Assembly (NCBI GenBank): GCA_950022495.1
Contig: CATLLJ010000013.1
Location: 1 to 64,000 of the forward strand
Direction of reading: 5' to 3'
DNA: 64,000 nucleotides
Source: an uncultured bacterium
GTDB taxonomy: Bacteria; Cyanobacteriota; Vampirovibrionia; Gastranaerophilales; Gastranaerophilaceae
A program made the translations under genes and the position numbers. The notes below the pieces were generated by a model, which had not been told where the DNA came from, ran no database searches, and saw nothing but the letters and a program-made list of their open reading frames with translations. Each line of letters begins with the position of its first letter. Position 1 is the first letter of the stretch. This document shows positions 29,627 to 37,545 of this stretch, in pieces.

Positions 29627-32053
29627 ATGAAGAGGTTTATCAGTTCAGTACTGACATTGGTACTATTGTTTGCCTTTAGTGGTGCAGGTTTTGCTATAAC
29701 AGAGGTGCCAAATGCAAGAAAGGCTATGCAGGCTTCTCCAAATGCAAGAACAGTAGAACTTGCATTTGTGTTTGACGGTCCGTCAGATAAAAATCAAGAA
29801 GTTTTAAAAGTGTTTCAACAGACAATTACAAAATCATTATTGCCGGATTATAAAGCTGCATTTCCGCAAGATTTAGTATTTACAGGCGACTGGAGCGAAA
29901 AAGGGGCTAATGCTGCATCTGATAAGGCACTTTCATCCCGGGCATTTATGGTAATATCGCTGGGTTATTTATCCAGTTCTTATTATGCGGATAAAAAGAA
30001 TAAAAATAAATATGTTATAACTATTGATCAGTACGGTTTAAGAGATTTTGGCGACAAATTCTTCAACCCTGTTCAGCAATCTGTAAATGACTTTGTTTTA
30101 TTCAAAAAACTGGTTCCAAACCAGAAAAAAGCAGCCATTTTGATGAATGAAAATTTCTACAAAACTCAAAATAATTGGAACACCATTATTGCTAAAAAAT
30201 TAAAAGAAAAAAATTGTGATTTAGCATATACTGTTGTTCCGGTAAATTCAGATATTAAAACAGTTGTTTCAAAAATTCCAAAAGATGCAGATTCTGTTTT
30301 TGTAACTCCGTTGTTTAATATTACAACAGCACAAAGAAAAGATTTGTATAAATACATTAATGAAAGAAAACTTCCGACATTTTCTTCTGTTGGACGGGAA
30401 GATGTTGATTTAGGAGCAATGCTCGGAACTTCAACATTTGATGTTGATAAAAAAATTGCAGAAGCAACTTCATTTAATATTCATGGAGTTTTGCATGGTG
30501 CTGCTGTAAAAAATGAAAAAATTCCTTTTTACGATGATAAGGTTATTTTCTTTAATTCAGACACAGCAGAAGCTGTCGGCTATACCGCCCCGTTAAGATT
30601 GTTGAATAATGCCGAACTTATTTCGCACAAAGAACTTCCAAAATATGATTTAACTTATATTCTTAACACTCTTGAAGATAACAACCTTGATATTGCACGT
30701 AAAAAATTCTTGATTTCAGCCGCAAGACGGGCAACAACAAGTGCTTACTTAAGATACTTGCCAACTCTTAGATTAGATTTAGGCCACCAATCTTATAATG
30801 ATGGTTATGCAAATTCTTATTCTAATATCCCAACCCGTGCAGGACAATTTACACTGGCAATGGATCAGGTAATTTATTCACCTGATTTGGTTACAAATAT
30901 CATTGTTAAACATAAAAAATTAAAATTTGATAAGGCTGAAAAAGCTCTAACCGAAGCAACTGTCGGCTTGGATACCGGACTTTTATATATTGATATGCTT
31001 ATGCTTGAAAATATGATAAAAGTGCAGGATGAATATGTTCAGGAAACCCGTGAAAACCTTGCAATCGCAAGGGTTCGTGAAAAAACCGGTAAATGCGGTA
31101 ATGAAGAAATTTTACGCTGGGCTGGTGAAGTTAGCGAAGCTGAGAAAAAACTTCTTAGCATGAAGGCTGATTATAAAAATATTAAAATCATGATTAATAA
31201 ATTACTGTATAAAGATCAAAAAGAAGACTTCACACTAGTTCCGCTAACTGCAGGTGATCCGGCATTCTTTACATCTGATCTTCATATTATTGATCACGTT
31301 AGAGATCCGCAAAAGTTGGGCAAATTTACAGATATGTTAGTTAATGAAGTAATTTATCTAGCTCCGGAAACAACAAAACTAAAAGCCGCAATTGCAATGA
31401 AAAAAGCAGAAATGTCTAATTACGCACAAAAATTTGTTATGCCTAATGCAATGTTATCACTTGAATACGGAACTCAATTTGATAGAAATCTTCCGTATGA
31501 AAGAGAGGGTAACCTTCAAATGGCACCGACTTATTTATCTACCGGCGGTATGATGGGGACACCATGGCTAGGTTTAGACAAACATTCTACACGAGTTATG
31601 GTCGCCGCTCAATGGAAACCGATAGAAGGCGGTACGAAGATTGCAGAAATTGCAAGATGTAAAGCTGAATTGAACGAATTAAAAGCTTATCTTGAACAGG
31701 TTAATACAGAATTAGAAATGACAGTACGTGAAGTTGTAAACCGTGCTATTGCGAAATACTTTATTATTGAAAAATCATATAAATCTATGTTTGCTGAAGC
31801 TGAAAACTACCAGATGGTTAAACAAAGATACTTAATGGGTAAAGCTCCTATTAACCAAATTGCAGATGCTCAGCATTTGTATTTCACAGCTAAGATAGAT
31901 GCAATGAATTCTCAATATGAATTTTTTAAAGAGTTAATGTGGGTACAAAGAGGTCTGGTTTCTGTCAACTGGACAAAAGCAAATGACAGAGCGAAAAAAT
32001 GGATAAAAGGTATTCCTGATATCCTGCCAGCAGAAGAAGATTTTTCACTATAA
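29627..32053 (+). CDS. Fusion of a binding-protein-like domain to a TolC-family channel
   Basis: A Sec signal peptide (FISSVLTLVLLFAFSGAGFA) leads into about 300 residues that resemble the ABC_sub_bind periplasmic binding-protein fold. Alternating segments such as AAILMNENFY, CDLAYTVVPVNSDIKTVVSKI, ADSVFVTPLFN and LPTFSSVGREDVDLGAMLG are visible. From about residue 340 the sequence changes to TolC/OEP-like helices (DNNLDIARKKFLISAARRA, YLPTLRLDLGHQSYND, AELNELKAYLEQVNTELEM). At 808 residues it is nearly twice the length of a plain TolC. The gene has its own terminator. A duct carrying a ligand-sensing or capture domain is a reasonable reading, but the substrate is unknown. Confidence 0.72.
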   Translation: MKRFISSVLTLVLLFAFSGAGFAITEVPNARKAMQASPNARTVELAFVFDGPSDKNQEVLKVFQQTITKSLLPDYKAAFPQDLVFTGDWSEKGANAASDKALSSRAFMVISLGYLSSSYYADKKNKNKYVITIDQYGLRDFGDKFFNPVQQSVNDFVLFKKLVPNQKKAAILMNENFYKTQNNWNTIIAKKLKEKNCDLAYTVVPVNSDIKTVVSKIPKDADSVFVTPLFNITTAQRKDLYKYINERKLPTFSSVGREDVDLGAMLGTSTFDVDKKIAEATSFNIHGVLHGAAVKNEKIPFYDDKVIFFNSDTAEAVGYTAPLRLLNNAELISHKELPKYDLTYILNTLEDNNLDIARKKFLISAARRATTSAYLRYLPTLRLDLGHQSYNDGYANSYSNIPTRAGQFTLAMDQVIYSPDLVTNIIVKHKKLKFDKAEKALTEATVGLDTGLLYIDMLMLENMIKVQDEYVQETRENLAIARVREKTGKCGNEEILRWAGEVSEAEKKLLSMKADYKNIKIMINKLLYKDQKEDFTLVPLTAGDPAFFTSDLHIIDHVRDPQKLGKFTDMLVNEVIYLAPETTKLKAAIAMKKAEMSNYAQKFVMPNAMLSLEYGTQFDRNLPYEREGNLQMAPTYLSTGGMMGTPWLGLDKHSTRVMVAAQWKPIEGGTKIAEIARCKAELNELKAYLEQVNTELEMTVREVVNRAIAKYFIIEKSYKSMFAEAENYQMVKQRYLMGKAPINQIADAQHLYFTAKIDAMNSQYEFFKELMWVQRGLVSVNWTKANDRAKKWIKGIPDILPAEEDFSL

Positions 32054-32068
32054 ATAATGAAAATGAAA

Positions 32069-32101
32069 CGAAAAAGACCGGATACTATCCGGTCTTTTTC
32101 G
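32069..32101 (+). terminator. Rho-independent terminator, possibly bidirectional
   Basis: A perfect 16-bp inverted repeat built on AAAAAGACCGGATA with a one-base centre lies between the TolC fusion gene and the convergent small secreted protein gene. A and T tracts on both sides allow it to end transcription in either direction. Confidence 0.93.
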
Positions 32102-32115
32102 TTATGTAACTATTT

Positions 32116-32625
32116 TTAATTTATTTTCCCCAAATGAGAATTAATCTGTATAAGGTATTTTTCAATAATTTTGATTTGTACCTCTTCATAACGTGCAATT
32201 TTTGTTAATTTAGTTTTATCAATGTTATTATCATCAAAATAAGGAGATAAAATATCATATATAGGATTAATACAATCCGTGCCTATGGGTTCATATTTCA
32301 TTCCTAAATATTTTTCTTGTGTAACTTCTAATAAGTTAGCATATAAATCTATAGCCGAAGCAGGTATGCAAATTTCGGAAATAAGCACTATATTCATATA
32401 CTCATCAGTATTGAATCCGTGTTTTAAAATTTTGTTTCGTAAAGTTTTAGCTTCTTTTAAGTAGTTATCAGCATTTTTTATTGTATTAGGATATTCAACA
32501 TCAATAATATGCTCCATTTCTTTTTTATATTGCTTGCTTAAATTTGCCGGAATCGGTTTATACTCGGCAAAAGTAGGTATACAAAAAATAATTATCAAAT
32601 AAAAAGCAATAAATAGTTTTTTCAT
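32116..32625 (-). CDS. Small secreted helical protein of unknown function
   Basis: The 169-residue product has a Sec signal peptide (MKKLFIAFYLIIIFCIPTFA) and a mature region of about 150 residues that looks helical and charged, with two cysteines. No family is recognised. The gene ends next to the bidirectional terminator and is convergent with the TolC fusion gene. A periplasmic location is likely. No partner is evident. Confidence 0.65.
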   Translation of the reverse strand: MKKLFIAFYLIIIFCIPTFAEYKPIPANLSKQYKKEMEHIIDVEYPNTIKNADNYLKEAKTLRNKILKHGFNTDEYMNIVLISEICIPASAIDLYANLLEVTQEKYLGMKYEPIGTDCINPIYDILSPYFDDNNIDKTKLTKIARYEEVQIKIIEKYLIQINSHLGKIN

Positions 32626-32771
32626 AATCTTTATATTCTAAACTATATAATTTATTTTGACAAGGTCAAGTGTATATTAATTTTAAAATTTAAATAAATT
32701 TGGACACAGAATGGATTTAATTAATCGCTCAAACAGAGATTAAATAAACTTTCAGATTAAGATTTAAAAAA

Positions 32772-33878
32772 TTAATTGAATAACTTTTTACATTTGTTTT
32801 GAATATCCAAAGCAATATCTTTTGCAAATTTTTCATTTAATCCTATATTTTTTGCGACAGCCAAAATATCATCTAGAGACGGATTTTTCCCTTCGCCATT
32901 TATTGTTGTTGCATGTTCCCCATTAAACGAAGAACTATATGTTAAATCGTATGCAGGGGATAAATGCCATTCTTTTTTATTTGCGTCATAAAGATAAGAA
33001 AAATTCTTTGAATGGTCATCTCGGTTGTGAGCAAATACATTGAAACACATTAATCTATATAATTGTTCAATATCTTCATAATTTCTTGTAAGCTCAAGTG
33101 TAAGCTTCATCAATAAATTATAATCAAGATTAGGAAGCCTGTGGCTTGTCTCTAATAGTCCGCTTGCTGATATCATATGCACTTTTTTGCCATTTTTACG
33201 ATCAAATCTTTTTATGCCAAAATAACCTGAACAAATTTCAGATGTAAAGAGTTTGGTTTCCATCATATTAATTCCGCAATTCTTAGCGCATAGTGAATAC
33301 TGATACTCTCTTTCACCAATATTTTTAGGATCAGTTGACGATGGGAATTTAATTATCCAATCTTCATTATTAACAGAGGTCAAAATCTTTGGTCTTGCTC
33401 CACCAGAGGAACCGCCTAATTGAAAAAGTTCATCTAAATTGTCTGAATTTTTCGATTCTAAAATTTTTGAACATTCTTGAGCAAGGATATCAAGGCCAGA
33501 AACGTTATTTTCGTTTTTAAATTTATGTTCGGGTTTATATGTTAAAGCCCCCATGCCAGATTCTTGAACAACCGCAAGTCGATTTAGATTATCAATTTCA
33601 GCGGGATTTATTTTGTTTTTTAAAAATAATCTATCAACAAGCAATCTTCCCCAACCGTCAGGCAAACTGTCGTTAAAAACACCAAACAACCCATCAAAAG
33701 GTTCATATTTGGGGATAAAAACTTTCTTGATAAGAGGCAAACTAAAAGGTGATATGCTAAATCCATTGTTTAACCAGTCGGAATCGTATTCAAATGCGAC
33801 AACTCTTTCGGGCGTTTTTGCAAGAGTGCCCACCAAAATATCATTATAGAATACTTTTAAATATTTATAGTTGTCCAT
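32772..33878 (-). CDS. hipA: HipA-like Ser/Thr protein kinase toxin
   Basis: HipA kinases phosphorylate a translation component (GltX in E. coli) and cause growth arrest; the HipB antitoxin holds them in check and represses the operon. Here the HipA N-terminal subdomain ends near residue 110. The Gly-rich ATP loop is LGGSSGGARPK at 154-164, the likely ATP-anchoring Lys is in IIKFPS near 177, the catalytic loop is HNRDDHSKN at 284-292 and the metal-binding motif is SPAYDLT at 307-313. The protein is 368 residues, somewhat shorter than E. coli HipA, but all motifs are present. Its start overlaps the end of the HTH gene by 14 bp, so translation is coupled. The target is not known. Confidence 0.93.
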   Translation of the reverse strand: MDNYKYLKVFYNDILVGTLAKTPERVVAFEYDSDWLNNGFSISPFSLPLIKKVFIPKYEPFDGLFGVFNDSLPDGWGRLLVDRLFLKNKINPAEIDNLNRLAVVQESGMGALTYKPEHKFKNENNVSGLDILAQECSKILESKNSDNLDELFQLGGSSGGARPKILTSVNNEDWIIKFPSSTDPKNIGEREYQYSLCAKNCGINMMETKLFTSEICSGYFGIKRFDRKNGKKVHMISASGLLETSHRLPNLDYNLLMKLTLELTRNYEDIEQLYRLMCFNVFAHNRDDHSKNFSYLYDANKKEWHLSPAYDLTYSSSFNGEHATTINGEGKNPSLDDILAVAKNIGLNEKFAKDIALDIQNKCKKLFN

Positions 33879-34149
33879 TTATAACCTCATCTATAGAATT
33901 GTAGGTCTTTTGCATAAACAAGTTTTCAAAATCTTTTTCTAAATTAAGAGCAATTAAAATTTTTATCAAAGAACTTAGTGAAATTTCATGTTTTGATTCA
34001 AATCTTTTGATAGACCCTAGGCTAACACCCGATTTTGTCGCAAGTTGTACTTGTGAAATTTTAAGCATTTTTCTCTTCTGCTTAATCTTTTCAACAAATT
34101 CTTTTGCAATATCATAGGGTGATTTAGCATAAAAAATAAAGTCATTCAT
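33865..34149 (-). CDS. hipB: HipB-like XRE-family antitoxin/repressor
   Basis: The 94-residue protein carries a Cro/C1-type helix-turn-helix in the middle (KISQVQLATKSGVSLGSIKRFE). It precedes and overlaps the kinase gene, the standard HipB-HipA order. It should bind HipA and repress the operon at the two AGATAATATATT sites just upstream. The start codon sits about where the transcript should begin and has no Shine-Dalgarno sequence, suggesting a leaderless mRNA. Confidence 0.88.
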   Translation of the reverse strand: MNDFIFYAKSPYDIAKEFVEKIKQKRKMLKISQVQLATKSGVSLGSIKRFESKHEISLSSLIKILIALNLEKDFENLFMQKTYNSIDEVINGQL

Positions 34150-34206
34150 AGATAATATATTAACCTATTTTTGCTAAAAAGTCAAGATATAGATAATATA
34201 TTATCT
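34150..34206 (-). promoter_or_regulatory. hipBA promoter with two palindromic operators
   Basis: On the minus strand, TTGACT (34185-34180), a 17-bp spacer and TAATAT (34162-34157) form a strong promoter. A perfect palindrome AGATAATATATTATCT lies at 34191-34206, just upstream of the -35 box. An imperfect copy at 34150-34165 covers the -10 box and start site. The 41-bp spacing (about four helical turns) fits cooperative HipB binding. Confidence 0.78.
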
Positions 34207-34467
34207 AAAATGTAGTAAGATTTTTTAAAATATTAAAACACAACATTAGAATTGTGTGTATCATTCTGCCTCGGGAATTACACATTTCCAGAATTGTATG
34301 TATCATTCTACCTCGGGAATTACACATTTCCAGAATGATATGTTGTATTTTTTGAGATTGAGATTGCTGGATGTTTCCGGTTGCTTGGGCTCAAATTCGT
34401 TGCGAGGCTTTATTTTTGCTGTCTTTTAGGGCATTAATGTTGTGGCTCAAAACTTTGAGGACAACTT
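34207..34467. other. Gene-free stretch between hipB and the recombinase
   Basis: Apart from the 42-bp tandem repeat at 34248-34331 I see no supported gene here. A short open frame from 34371 overlaps the recombinase in another frame and has no ribosome binding site. GAGGAC at 34457-34462 is the probable ribosome binding site of the recombinase. Confidence 0.5.
34248..34331. repeat. Two 42-bp tandem repeats
   Basis: Two head-to-tail copies (34248-34289 and 34290-34331) share an AGAATTGT start, GTATCATTCT, a CTCGGGAATT core and ACACATTTCC at the end, with two visible differences. A partial third copy (AGAATGATATG) follows. The repeat lies just upstream of a tyrosine recombinase gene. Confidence 0.85.
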
Positions 34468-35007
34468 ATGAACATCGTCGAACCGATAAAAAGTATAGAA
34501 GATATTCAAAACATAAAACGAATTCTTTCCAAGAAACCACGCAACGCACTGCTTTTCAGCTTCGGAATAAACAGCGGATTAAGAATCGCCGATATCCTTT
34601 CACTTGACGTTAAAGACGTAAAAGACAAAGACTATATAGAACTAAGAGAAAAGAAAACCAACAAGTATAAGAAATTCCCGATTAACGAAAACCTGAAAGT
34701 TGAAATTGAAGAATTTGTAAAAGATAAACCCGACGAAAGACCTCTATTTTATACGCAAAAAGGGTATCGATTGGACAGAGCCCAAGCTTATAGAATCATA
34801 AACAAAGCCGCCCGAATGGTAGGGATTAAGGGCAGAATCGGAACACATACCCTACGCAAAACCTTCGGCTATCACTTCTACCAACAATACGACGATATCG
34901 TAATGCTGCAGAAGATTTTTAATCACTCCACCCCCTCCATTACCCTCCGCTACATAGGAATTGAACAAGAAGATATTGATGAAGTTTATCGGAAATTTTA
35001 TTTGTAA
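34468..35007 (+). CDS. Minimal tyrosine recombinase (catalytic domain only)
   Basis: The 179-residue protein contains the full tyrosine recombinase catalytic set: R39 (SGLR), a likely K63 in the beta hairpin, H127-x-x-R130 (HTLR), H153 (FNHST) and nucleophile Y162 (LRYIG). It lacks the N-terminal SAM-like core-binding domain of ordinary integrases. Such short recombinases are often found directly upstream of type I restriction operons, where some invert hsdS segments. Here the methylase gene starts 99 bp after its stop. No second hsdS fragment is visible, so its substrate is unclear. The neighbouring 42-bp tandem repeat may be its site. The ATG is supported by GAGGAC about six bases upstream. 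Confidence 0.85.
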   Translation: MNIVEPIKSIEDIQNIKRILSKKPRNALLFSFGINSGLRIADILSLDVKDVKDKDYIELREKKTNKYKKFPINENLKVEIEEFVKDKPDERPLFYTQKGYRLDRAQAYRIINKAARMVGIKGRIGTHTLRKTFGYHFYQQYDDIVMLQKIFNHSTPSITLRYIGIEQEDIDEVYRKFYL

Positions 35008-35106
35008 AATCATTAAAAGACCGATTTTGTTTATAACCCCCTAAAACATTATGTTCATGATAAAATTTAAACAATAGAATAGGTGTTTTTATCAAAAGAG
35101 GTAAGT

Positions 35107-36621
35107 ATGGCAGAAAAGAAAAACAATGCGAATATCGGATTTGAAGAACAGTTATGGAAAGCTGCTTGCGTTTTGTGGGGGCATATTCCGGCTGCTGAAT
35201 ATAGAAAAGTTATTGTTGGTTTGATTTTCTTGCGCTATATCTCAAGCGTTTTCGATAAAAAATATCAAGAACTTCTTCAAGAAGGGGATGGATTCGAAAA
35301 CGATCCAATAGCTTATCTTGCAGAAAACATTTTCTTTGTTCCGGAAGCAGCAAGATGGAATAAAATTTCCGAAGCTGCTCATACTCCTGAAATCGGTCGT
35401 GTTATTGATGAAGCAATGATTGCGATTGAAAAAGAGAATAAAACACTCAAAGGGGTTCTTCCGAAAAACTACGGCTCGCCTGATTTGGATAAAAGAGTTT
35501 TGGGCGAAGTTGTTGACTTGTTCACGAATAACGTGAAAATGGATAATACGGAAGAAAGCAAAGATTTGCTTGGAAGAACTTATGAATACTGTATTGCACA
35601 ATTTGCAGCTTATGAAGGTACAAAGGGTGGTGAATTTTATACTCCGTCAAGCATTGTTAAAACTCTTGTTTCAATACTTAAACCTTTTGAAAACTGCAGA
35701 GTCTATGACCCTTGCTGCGGTTCAGGCGGTATGTTTGTTCAGTCTGTAAAATTCTTGGAAAACCATAGAGGGAACAGAAACAAAATTTCTGTTTATGGTC
35801 AAGAATCCAATGCCGACACTTGGAAAATGGCAAAAATGAATATGGCAATCCGTGGGATCGATGCTGATTTCGGTCCTTCTCAAGCTGATACTTTCTTTAA
35901 TGATATACATCCGACATTGAAAGCTGATTTCATTATGGCAAACCCTCCGTTTAACCTTTCTAACTGGGGACAAGATAAACTACAGGAAGATGTGCGTTGG
36001 AAATATGGTATTCCACCGGCTGGGAACGCTAACTTTGCGTGGATTCAGCACATGATACATCACCTGGCACCTAATGGAAAAATTGGGCTTGTACTGGCAA
36101 ACGGGGCTTTATCATCTCAGACGAGCGGTGAAGGTGAGATTAGAAAAAGAATTATTGAAGATGACTTAATAGAGGGTATTGTGGCGCTTCCGACTCAGTT
36201 GTTTTATAGCGTAACAATTCCTGTAACCTTGTGGTTTATTTCAAGAAATAAGAAACAAAAAGGTAAAACCCTGTTTATTGATGCTCGAAAAATGGGGTAT
36301 ATGGTAGATAGAAAACACAGGGATTTTATGGAAGCCGATATTCAGAAACTTTCTGATACATTCACTGCTTTTCAAGAAGGAACATTAGAAAATGTAAAAG
36401 GTTTCTGTGCTGTTGTTTCTACAGAAGATATTGCAAAACAAGATTACATCTTAACACCTGGAAGATATGTTGGTATTGAAGATCAAGAGGATGATGGCGA
36501 ACCGTTTGAAGATAAAATGAAACGCTTAACCTCAGAACTTTCTGATATGTTTGCAAAATCGAATGGTTTGCAAAATGAGATTAAGAAGAATTTGGCTAGT
36601 ATAGGGTTTGAGGTGAAGTAG
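35107..36621 (+). CDS. hsdM: Type I restriction-modification methyltransferase subunit
   Basis: HsdM methylates adenine at the type I site together with HsdS and is needed for restriction. Motif I DPCCGSGG lies at about 201-208 and the catalytic NPPF at 279-282, after an N-terminal helical HsdM_N domain. The 504-residue length is normal. The ATG at 35107 follows AGAGG at a good distance and is preferred to the upstream alternative. It begins a long operon: hsdM, two small genes, hsdS, an FRG protein, an unknown gene, hsdR and a HEPN-motif gene, mostly with overlapping or touching ends. Confidence 0.96.
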   Translation: MAEKKNNANIGFEEQLWKAACVLWGHIPAAEYRKVIVGLIFLRYISSVFDKKYQELLQEGDGFENDPIAYLAENIFFVPEAARWNKISEAAHTPEIGRVIDEAMIAIEKENKTLKGVLPKNYGSPDLDKRVLGEVVDLFTNNVKMDNTEESKDLLGRTYEYCIAQFAAYEGTKGGEFYTPSSIVKTLVSILKPFENCRVYDPCCGSGGMFVQSVKFLENHRGNRNKISVYGQESNADTWKMAKMNMAIRGIDADFGPSQADTFFNDIHPTLKADFIMANPPFNLSNWGQDKLQEDVRWKYGIPPAGNANFAWIQHMIHHLAPNGKIGLVLANGALSSQTSGEGEIRKRIIEDDLIEGIVALPTQLFYSVTIPVTLWFISRNKKQKGKTLFIDARKMGYMVDRKHRDFMEADIQKLSDTFTAFQEGTLENVKGFCAVVSTEDIAKQDYILTPGRYVGIEDQEDDGEPFEDKMKRLTSELSDMFAKSNGLQNEIKKNLASIGFEVK

Positions 36622-36622
36622 T

Positions 36623-36895
36623 ATGTATGAAATGATAGCAAATAATTATATTTTATATATTCAAAAATGCCAGTTAACCCTTAAATATAACGTTGCAATT
36701 AAGGTTTTAAATGAATTTATTAATTTTTTGCGTGATTTGCCAAATAAAAAGCCTTCAAAAGAAGAAATTAAAATAACTATTGATGTAATAAAAGAAATTG
36801 AAAAATCATTTGCTCAAACAGAAGAGGTAAAGCAGCAAATTGATAATTCCTGTGAATTTGCAAAGGCTTTTGTTGATTGGGGGTATAAGGAATGA
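36623..36895 (+). CDS. Small helical protein in the type I R-M operon
   Basis: The 90-residue product is helical and charged, with no signal peptide, membrane segment or recognised motif. It starts one base after the hsdM stop and its TGA overlaps the next ATG (ATGA), so it is translationally coupled on both sides. It could be an antitoxin-like or adaptor partner of the membrane protein that follows, but that rests only on gene order. Confidence 0.62.
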   Translation: MYEMIANNYILYIQKCQLTLKYNVAIKVLNEFINFLRDLPNKKPSKEEIKITIDVIKEIEKSFAQTEEVKQQIDNSCEFAKAFVDWGYKE

Positions 36896-37545
36896 ATTTT
36901 GATACAGTAAATATGACAGTAAATTATATGCAAAATGCTGATACCTCATTTATTAAGGATTGGCTACCGACAATTATTGGTGGTATAGCAACTTTGATTG
37001 GAGCATTTGGAGGGACCTACTTATCTAATCATTTTGCTAAAAACGAAAAAAAGGAAATGCAAAAACAATTAGAATTAAATAGTCTTGAAGAATTGGCAAT
37101 ATATCTAAAAAGAATTTTTGATATATTGTACGTTGAATATAATGGCAATTTTAAAAGTTTTTATGTTTCAATTGCAAATGATAATCTTGATTTTCCAATT
37201 AATATCGGAACTTATAAATTTTTAAGCAATTATTCAATTTTAGCCATTTCTTTATTAAATTTGCTAAAAAATGATATTTTATCAATAAAAAACTATCCCT
37301 ACATTTGTGACCACAATGAACAAGTACCTCAAAAACTTATTGCAACTTCTCTAAACAAACTTGTTGCATTAAATAATATTATCATTGGAATATATAAAGA
37401 AGAAGGGGGTACGTTAGATAATTTGTTTTTATCAGATAAAAACAAAATTCAATTTAACGAAGAAATAAAACCAAATCATGAGGATTTATATGAGTATGAT
37501 ATAAATAAATATTGGAGAAAACATGGAGGACAAAATGACCTCTGA
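36892..37545 (+). CDS. Single-pass membrane protein in the type I R-M operon
   Basis: The 217-residue protein has one transmembrane segment near residues 25-43 (DWLPTIIGGIATLIGAFGGT), followed by a charged helical cytosolic region. Similar anchored proteins of unknown function occur in defence islands. It overlaps the preceding gene by four bases and the start of hsdS by 11 bp, so it belongs to the operon. A role as a membrane-acting accessory effector is possible but not shown. Confidence 0.62.
   Translation: MNFDTVNMTVNYMQNADTSFIKDWLPTIIGGIATLIGAFGGTYLSNHFAKNEKKEMQKQLELNSLEELAIYLKRIFDILYVEYNGNFKSFYVSIANDNLDFPINIGTYKFLSNYSILAISLLNLLKNDILSIKNYPYICDHNEQVPQKLIATSLNKLVALNNIIIGIYKEEGGTLDNLFLSDKNKIQFNEEIKPNHEDLYEYDINKYWRKHGGQNDL

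Noticed and set aside
34248-34331. CRISPR array
   Set aside because: The 42-bp copies are directly adjacent with no spacers, there are only two and a partial, and no cas gene is present in the window.
34371-34607. Possible 78-residue gene before the recombinase
   Set aside because: It overlaps the recombinase start in another frame, has no ribosome binding site and has unusual composition.
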